DNA from: Arabidopsis thaliana
Lineage: Eukaryota; Streptophyta; Magnoliopsida; Brassicales; Brassicaceae
DNA: 64,000 nucleotides
Assembly (NCBI RefSeq): GCF_000001735.4
Contig: NC_003076.8
Coordinates: 22,819,835 to 22,883,834, forward strand
Direction of reading: 5' to 3'
Part shown: positions 57,133-64,000 of the stretch, in pieces
How positions within the stretch are numbered: the first letter of the stretch is position 1
Layout of the letters: each line of letters opens with the position of its first letter
The notes under the pieces: model-generated
What the model saw: the letters and a program-made list of their open reading frames with translations, nothing else
The model's database searches: none
What the model was told of the DNA's origin: nothing
Made by a program: the position numbers and the translations under genes

Positions 57133-59909
57133 GTTGGCAATTGAGAACAGAGTAGTCCCTGATGAAGCAAAAGCCACGACCAAGTTCTTCACTTCCTGAT
57201 CTGAAACTTCTTTAAGCCAATGTAAATTATATGTTTTTCCAGTGACCTGAAGAAACATATAATTTGGTTCTGTGTTCTCCGATTCAAGATCAAGTTTTTC
57301 AATATGACAACTTCACTAAAGAGACACAGTTTGCAGTGCTCAATAGACTTGATTTAGTTAGTATCATTTTCTTTATTTCAAATTAAAACGAACGAGGATA
57401 TGCACAAAATCATGAGCAGCAACAAGCCAACAACCAAGCACAATACTAAATTACTACTTTGTTTGTGGTTTTTTGTGGCCTCCATAGCCAATATCTTGAT
57501 ACTTTAAAATTGTAATCTATTTAATTAGTTCAACAATTCTCTTTACCTGAGCATAGACTATGACATAATGTGGAGTATATTGTCTATTACTTTAAAACTT
57601 TAAAATGTTCCCCAAACATTAATTAAAAAGACTACCAAGTAAACATCTGTAAAGCTGAGAAGTTTTTTTCATTTTGTATGATCTATACTAAATTTAACAG
57701 AACTATTATTGATGATATGTTTTTATATATATGAAATTTGGAGAATTTGTAAAAATCAACCATTTCTAGTGCTTATACTAACAATCCACATCATAATCTT
57801 TATTTCTTGTTCGTTCATCGATCTTTTTTTTTTATAAAACCACATTAGTTGAGTTTCAGAGTTGTCAGCAAACTGAAGAAAGATAGTAAAGTAAGTGATC
57901 TTCCTAGTAATTTCTTTACAACTTTTTGGTTTATTCTTCAATATATACAAAGTAATAATCGAGGAGAGAAATTTTCTAAGAGCATTTTCAAAGTCAATCT
58001 TACTTTAAAAGCTTCGAGTGGGTTCCACTATAACTCTGAGTCTCTGACACACACTCTTTCGTAACCTTTTGTTGTTTTTTCGGGTTTGTTCATAACTTTT
58101 TTTTTGTAAACCAAATTTAGAGTTTTAAAGTTGATGATGAACCTACGCAAACGCAAGAGATAGCTACTTAGTTGTCTTCCTTGAAATTTCCTTACTAACT
58201 TTTGTTTTCTTGTTCAACCTACCAAAAAGATTTGATGGGAAAAAAAATTATACACTTTTAAGAGCATTTTCAAAGTTAATCATACTTTAAAAACTGCAAG
58301 TAAAGTTATACTAGTTTTGCAAAGACATGAAACGATTCTAGCCACATATTTTCTTCTATTTAAACGAATTTAATCGTTAGTGTGAATTATAGGACATATC
58401 TATTGCAGATCCTAGAGCAACCCATTTCAGTTCTCTTAGTTTTAGTTATAATCATACTACCATAGCTTCAAGAGGCAAAAGCCACCACTAAAGTTTTCGA
58501 TGTCCGATTTAAACACACATATTTATCAATGTAAATTATATGTTTTTACTTCTGGTGACTTGACGATGAGAGTTAAAATCTGGTTGGCTTGAGAAAATTA
58601 TAGTTCGGTCGTGTTATCCAGATCGAAACAAGTGATATTTGAGCTGAGAATTGCATTGAACGTTTTAAGCTTGTAGATCACGTGTGAATGGAGAAGATGT
58701 TTGATTGGAATAAATTGATAGACTGTGAGCTATGCAAATTAGGGTTCCAGTTGTGCTTGTCACCATTCGCTATCTCTATTTTTCTTTTCGTCTTCAAGAA
58801 GAATAATATATTAATAAAATAAAAAAAATTGACGGCCGAATGATTTGATTGATTTTTATATATTTATATTTTATTTGAAGTATAAAAGCTTAACCTACTT
58901 CAAAGGAATCTGTTAGTTCGAATTTACTCACGATACTGTTATTCAAAAAGATTAAAAATTTGAAAAGAATCCGTCAGGTAGTTTCCTAAATCCTAAGTTA
59001 TTTTCTCATGCAATTAACAAAAACAAAAGGTTTTCTCAAGACTTTACTCTTCTATTTTTAGAGATGTTTACGATTTTTATTTATTCCTCTCAGAACTTAC
59101 AAATTCGTATAAATTATATTCTTTACTATTTACTCAAAAGAGTGAAACACTACAAATAAAGATGCTCCAACTAGATAATGGATTTAAGGTAAAAGGCAAC
59201 AATTTAGTAGTCTTCCTAGAAACTTCTTTTCAACATTTGATTTATTAGTGCGTAGCAATTTGTTATGAGTCATTTTATCGAAATCGAGACATTCAAAAGT
59301 GAAACGTCAAGAGAGAGTTTGAATGGTGGTAATAAAAAACCGAGTGAGAGAAAGATTTGTTACATGGAGATTAAAGTTTGAATAACAATTAGCAAAACTC
59401 ATTCATTTTCAACTAATTGTATGAAATGTTTAAATTATTTGTCTGAATAACATAATGATTACCAAACAAATAAATAAATAAACTAATTATAAATTAAAAT
59501 ATTTAAATTCTAAAATGATATGTTATAAATATAATTTTTATAAATTATAAATGACATGGTCTAAATACTTTATTTGTTATAAAAAAACAATATATAAGGT
59601 ACATGCATACTCTCATCTCCTAGGAACCCTTAATTTTTCTACAGGTTTAATTGAGTCAAATCTAAATATTTAATGCATGTTATTGATAAGAAAAAGATTA
59701 TATATTAACCTATAAGTGAACCTGCTAAAAAATGTGTGTTCTCACATCTTTCAGTCATTCTTAGATTTTTTACAAATTTAATCATTATAATCAAATCCGA
59801 TGCAATGCATGCATGTAATTTTTTTTTGTCAACAGTTTTTATTTAGAGTAAATACAAAATTAAAAACAATATATAATAAAAAAGTGACTTAAAGATGTGA
59901 TAACACGTA
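57133..59909. other. AT-rich spacer downstream of CPN60B3
   Basis: 3' UTR of CPN60B3, then AT-rich DNA without a gene. At 58475-58570 there is a diverged copy of the CPN60B3 3' UTR (57165-57260). A direct repeat of about 45 bp starting AAGAGCATTTTCAAAG occurs near 57978 and 58260. Confidence 0.5.
58475..58570 (+). repeat. Diverged copy of the CPN60B3 3' UTR
   Basis: Blocks GCAAAAGCCAC, CAATGTAAATTATATGTT and GGTGACTTGA match 57165-57260 (GCAAAAGCCAC, CAATGTAAATTATATGTT, AGTGACCTGA) in the same order and spacing. It is non-coding and lies about 1.3 kb downstream of the original. Confidence 0.7.
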
Positions 59910-60132
59910 CTCTCTCTTCAAAAAAGAATGATGTTTTGGTTTTTCACACAAATTAAAAAAAAAATCATTTTTATTATCTCTTAATTAGTTTAAATAAATA
60001 TATTTCACTTCTCTCTTCTCTATCGATCACAAAAAATAAAAATAAAACATAATCTTTATCGAATAAAAAAAACTCAACACATCAATCTATTAACAAAAAA
60101 GAGAGTATTTTTTAGCTAGTTATCACATCTTT
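59891..60132. repeat. Outer 14-bp inverted repeat around a MITE
   Basis: AAAGATGTGATAAC (59891-59904) and its exact reverse complement (60119-60132) enclose the Stowaway-like element. The spacers to that element are 3 and 11 bp. Confidence 0.75.
59910..60105. mobile_element. Stowaway-like MITE
   Basis: A 196-bp AT-rich element starting CTCTCTCTTC and ending GAGAG, flanked by TA on both sides (59908-59909 and 60106-60107), as expected for Tc1/mariner-related MITEs. The left end resembles the common plant MITE start CTCCCTCCGTTTC. It is non-coding. The terminal inverted repeat is short and imperfect, so the family call is moderate. Confidence 0.55.
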
Positions 60133-61141
60133 GGATAACTATTATTTTTTTCATTTTAAGAGTGAAAAAATCATGTTTTGCATCTTAGTAGTCAATAAAT
60201 ATCAATCCCATCTTAAAAAGTGTGTGATCTTTTTATGTTTTTTGATAAAGTGTTTAATCTTTGAATCAACGCATATCTTTATAAATCTGTATCACATCCA
60301 TAATAGTCAAGTAACAAATATTGGTGGTGATGATACGAACAAAAAAAAGTACGAATGACAAAAAAAATATGCTCGTGGGAGATACAATACAAAGGTTAAT
60401 GCTATAATTCCTAAATTAATCACATTAGAAACCTAATTAATTACTAACATACGTTATAACACGTGTATACATACATAAACTACGCGTAAAACACATAAAT
60501 GTAGAGAGAGGGAGATATAGAAAAGAAAACAGAGAGGGCATTAATAAAACGAAAGAAAAAAAGGGACAGAAACGTACCCAAAGAAGATAGAGAGAGACTT
60601 CTTAGTTTGTGACCAAATATCATAAAAGACCTTTCCATTTCCATGCATCCCTATTTCTTTTTTTTCTTTCTCTATCTATTTTCTTCCAAATTAATTAAAT
60701 TCTCTGTTTCTCATAACAATTTTTTTTTAAAAGAATCAAAGATCCGTTTTTTTTTTTTCTAATAACACAAATAAATTAAATTTGTTACTAAAATAAAGTT
60801 TCAGTAGTATATGACTATCTCTATAATTCTCCTTCTTCTTCACGCCGTCTACCAAATATAAACACTCTCTCTATATATCTCTCTCTCCCATTCTCTCTCT
60901 CTCGCACTCTCTTTGCATTTTCCTCTGCATTTTTTTCTTCATTAATCTCTCTATCTTTTTGTTTCCTCTCTCGGAAAAAAAAAATTGTCTTCTTTTTTAT
61001 TTTCTGGTTTTTAAAATCTCTCTTCTTCTTCTTGTTCTTCTTCTTTCTTTTGTTTTACCCTTTTCTCTCTTTGCGTGTGTGAGATATTTTTCTACCATTC
61101 ATCATCATCATCATCACCTTTTTTCAGATTGGTGATTTTAT
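60133..61141. other. Promoter and CT-rich leader of APUM12
   Basis: AT-rich to about 60650, then strongly CT/TTC-rich (60830-61060) with runs of TCTCTC and TTCTTC, typical of a plant 5' leader. No gene seen. Confidence 0.5.
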
Positions 61142-61837
61142 ATGTTAATGGTGCTTCCTTCTTCAACCTCACTGGTATTCTTCTCTCTCTCTGTCTCTCA
61201 ACCTCATTGTCGTCACTCAGATTTTTCCTTTAGTGGGTTTCGTCTAAAAAGCATGAAGATTTGATCGGAGACATAAAGATCGGATTTTTCATCACTCATC
61301 GTCGTACATTGTTATCTGGGTTTTTTTCTCCTCTCCTCAAAAAAAAATCTCTTTCTCTAAGATTTGTTTTGTTTTATATCTCTACGATCATATAAGATTC
61401 TGGCTCTTTTTATCGTCCGTACTGTTTGATCTGATGAATATCCAAAATTTGTTTCTTTCCTTTGTATATCTAACATTTGATCGCTTTGTTTTGGCTTAGG
61501 ACTCATCGATTCATGTGCTAGTGTTTGATCTCTTAATGTTCATGTAAATTACTGTTTTTGAGTTTATGGTTTTGAGTGATTCAGCTTTATAGTGACAGTA
61601 AAAAATCATCTGTGTTCTTATGTTTTGTTGCAGTGATGAGTTGTTTTTTTCTTGATTTGAAGTAAGAGACAAATAGTGATGTTTTGTTGCTGATTAGTGG
61701 TGGATTCTTATAAGAAACCTACCAATAAGAATTAAGAATAAGAACAACAACTTGTGACACTACGATGTTTTATCTGTTTTAAGCTTTTAAGTGTTGTTGT
61801 TGCTTTGTTGCAGTTGTCAAGAGTAATTTGGAGGTGA
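61142..61837 (+). promoter_or_regulatory. Upstream ORF across a 5' UTR intron of APUM12
   Basis: ATG at 61142 opens MLMVLPSSTSL up to a donor at 61175 (CTG|GTATTC). Using the acceptor at 61811-61813 (GTTGCAG), the frame continues LSRVIWR and stops at 61835-61837, 49 bp before the main ATG. It is therefore an 18-residue uORF split by an intron of about 640 bp. The splice is inferred; an earlier acceptor (GTTGCAG near 61633) would change the uORF. Confidence 0.5.
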
Positions 61838-61886
61838 AAGGTTGCATTTTTCTCTACTAGTGAGTGTAGATAGTATCGAGTTCGAG

Positions 61887-64000
61887 ATGGATCAGAGAAG
61901 AGGAAATGAGCTTGATGAATTTGAGAAGCTTCTAGGAGAGATTCCAAAAGTTACTTCAGGAAACGACTATAACCATTTCCCTATATGTTTGAGCTCAAGC
62001 AGATCACAATCCATCAAGAAGGTTGATCAATATCTTCCTGATGACCGTGCCTTTACCACTTCATTTTCCGAGGCTAACTTACACTTTGGAATCCCAAATC
62101 ACACTCCAGAGTCTCCCCATCCTTTGTTCATTAACCCTTCTTACCACTCACCAAGTAACTCACCTTGTGTATATGACAAGTTTGATTCAAGAAAACTCGA
62201 TCCGGTAATGTTCAGGAAGCTGCAACAAGTTGGATACCTTCCAAACTTGTCTTCAGGGATCTCACCTGCTCAGCGGCAGCATTACCTGCCACATTCGCAG
62301 CCTCTGTCTCACTATCAATCACCTATGACTTGGAGGGATATCGAAGAAGAAAATTTTCAGAGGCTTAAACTTCAAGAAGAACAGTATTTGTCTATTAACC
62401 CTCATTTCCTCCATCTTCAGAGCATGGATACTGTTCCAAGACAGGACCATTTCGATTATCGCCGAGCTGAACAGTCTAACAGAAACTTGTTTTGGAATGG
62501 AGAAGATGGTAATGAAAGTGTGAGGAAAATGTGCTATCCGGAGAAGATTTTAATGAGATCACAGATGGATTTGAACACTGCTAAAGTCATAAAGTATGGT
62601 GCTGGAGATGAGTCACAAAATGGAAGACTTTGGTTGCAGAATCAACTCAATGAAGATCTCACAATGAGTCTCAATAATCTGTCATTGCAGCCTCAAAAGT
62701 ATAACTCTATTGCAGAGGCAAGAGGGAAGATATACTACTTGGCCAAGGATCAGCACGGTTGTCGCTTCTTGCAGAGAATATTTTCTGAGAAAGATGGGAA
62801 TGATATAGAGATGATCTTTAATGAGATCATTGACTATATCAGTGAGCTAATGATGGATCCTTTTGGGAACTATTTGGTTCAAAAGCTGCTAGAAGTATGC
62901 AATGAGGATCAGAGGATGCAGATTGTTCATTCCATAACTAGAAAACCAGGACTGCTTATCAAAATCTCTTGTGATATGCACGGGTAAAAAACCGTATAAA
63001 GTTTTCTTTCGATATGTAAATTAATCTGTGTTGTGATCTTTACTTGACCTGACATTTGTTATTTTGAAACAGGACTAGAGCTGTTCAAAAGATAGTTGAA
63101 ACGGCTAAGAGAGAGGAGGAGATTTCAATCATCATTTCTGCTTTGAAGCATGGCATTGTGCATTTGATAAAGAATGTAAACGGTAATCACGTTGTACAAC
63201 GATGTTTGCAGTATCTGTTACCTTACTGCGGAAAGGTAACAACTTTCTTTACCGTTTTCATGAAACATCAACTGTTATGAAAATGGGTTTTCATCTTATT
63301 TGGTTTTCTCTTCAGTTCCTTTTCGAAGCTGCGATTACTCATTGTGTTGAGCTTGCAACTGATAGACATGGATGTTGTGTACTTCAAAAATGTCTTGGAT
63401 ATTCAGAAGGCGAACAAAAGCAACATTTAGTCTCTGAAATTGCGTCCAATGCTCTACTCCTCTCTCAAGATCCTTTTGGGTATTTTTTGTGATCCCTCTC
63501 TGTCTCTCTTTGAGCTTTTATCTAGTTATTGTAATAATACAGAATAGATGCAAACTTTTTTTGCAGGAACTATGTACTTCAATATGTCTTTGAGCTTCAA
63601 CTTCAATGGGCAACCTTTGAAATCCTGGAGCAATTAGAAGGAAACTACACCGAGTTATCGATGCAGAAATGTAGCAGCAATGTAGTTGAAAAGTGTCTGA
63701 AACTAGCTGATGACAAACACCGAGCTCGCATCATCAGAGAATTGATTAACTATGGTCGTCTTGATCAAGTGATGTTGGATCCTTATGGAAATTATGTCAT
63801 TCAAGCAGCTCTTAAACAATCCAAGGTAAACTAAAAGAAACAAAAACACAGATTCATATTGTTTTAAGAATTTAGTTTCTAAAAGATCATGTTGTTGCAG
63901 GGGAATGTTCATGCTCTTTTGGTTGATGCCATTAAACTGAATATCTCATCTCTTCGTACCAATCCTTACGGTAAAAAAGTCCTCTCCGCACTTAGCTCGA
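61887..64000 (+). CDS. APUM12: Pumilio/PUF RNA-binding protein 12 (3' end cut by window)
   Basis: Binds 3' UTR elements of mRNAs and controls their translation or decay. Exons 61887-62983, 63073-63235, 63316-63479, 63567-63825 and 63901-beyond 64000, all in frame. From memory the full protein has 596 residues, which would put the stop 8 bases past the window. The N-terminal half (about 270 residues) is low-complexity, rich in Ser, Pro, Gln and His. The C-terminal half has eight PUF repeats. The core motifs are, in order, HGCRFLQ, GNYLVQ, GTRAVQ, GNHVVQ, GCCVLQ, GNYVLQ, SSNVVE and GNYVIQ. Repeat 7 with SNVVE is the G-reading repeat, as in the classical UGUA-binding PUF proteins. From memory AT5G56510. 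Confidence 0.93.

Noticed and set aside
1-64000. CRISPR arrays, operons or bacterial-type gene clusters
   Set aside because: The window is plant nuclear DNA with spliced genes; no regularly spaced repeats of that kind were seen.

Overview
The window is nuclear DNA from a flowering plant, almost certainly Arabidopsis thaliana, distal long arm of chromosome 5. Compact genes with short AT-rich GT-AG introns, a nuclear tRNA-Ile and recognisable proteins (PSL4, PM-ANT1, CPN60B3, APUM12, truncated GULLO7) all point there. From memory the gene order matches AT5G56350 to AT5G56510; I could not check this against a database. Exon joins were read by hand from GT-AG borders, frame continuity and paralogue comparison.

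Layout. 1-8.1 kb: two housekeeping genes on the minus strand, cytosolic pyruvate kinase and the ER glucosidase II beta subunit PSL4, then a tRNA-Ile(AAU) at 8.3 kb. 10.1-13.9 kb: a complete-looking MULE DNA transposon with 129-bp terminal inverted repeats, a perfect 9-bp target duplication and a spliced transposase gene whose first catalytic Asp appears to be Gly. 14.1-16.0 kb: two secreted cysteine-rich defensin-like genes. 16.3-37.3 kb: a head-to-tail minus-strand cluster of eight F-box/LRR/FBD genes, mixed with broken copies: solo FBD exons, 3'-end duplications, a truncated F-box, and further on (40.6-42.1 kb) a ninth, broken member. A tRNA-like SINE with a 16-bp target duplication and a 20-bp perfect hairpin also lie in the cluster. 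38.9-39.9 kb: intronless plasma-membrane ADP/ATP carrier PM-ANT1.

42-45.7 kb is a long AT-rich spacer. 45.7-48.0 kb carries the receptor-like cytoplasmic kinase PBL16. 49.2-53.6 kb has a truncated L-gulonolactone oxidase gene (GULLO7), a small 8-cysteine lipid-transfer-like gene on the other strand, and the full-length GULLO4. 54.2-57.1 kb is the 14-exon plastid chaperonin gene CPN60B3. 57-61.8 kb is AT-rich spacer with a diverged copy of the chaperonin 3' UTR and a Stowaway-like MITE. The last gene, the Pumilio RNA-binding protein APUM12, runs off the right edge a few bases before its expected end.

The genes do not form operons. The common thread is recent local birth and death: tandem F-box/FBD genes at several stages of decay (intron loss, internal deletion, exon relics), paired defensin-like genes, and a full/truncated oxidase pair. 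No wholly new multi-gene system was found. The most unusual items are the nearly intact MULE with a duplicated zinc-knuckle exon and a mutated catalytic residue, the two-module defensin-like peptides, and the solo but fully open FBD exon.
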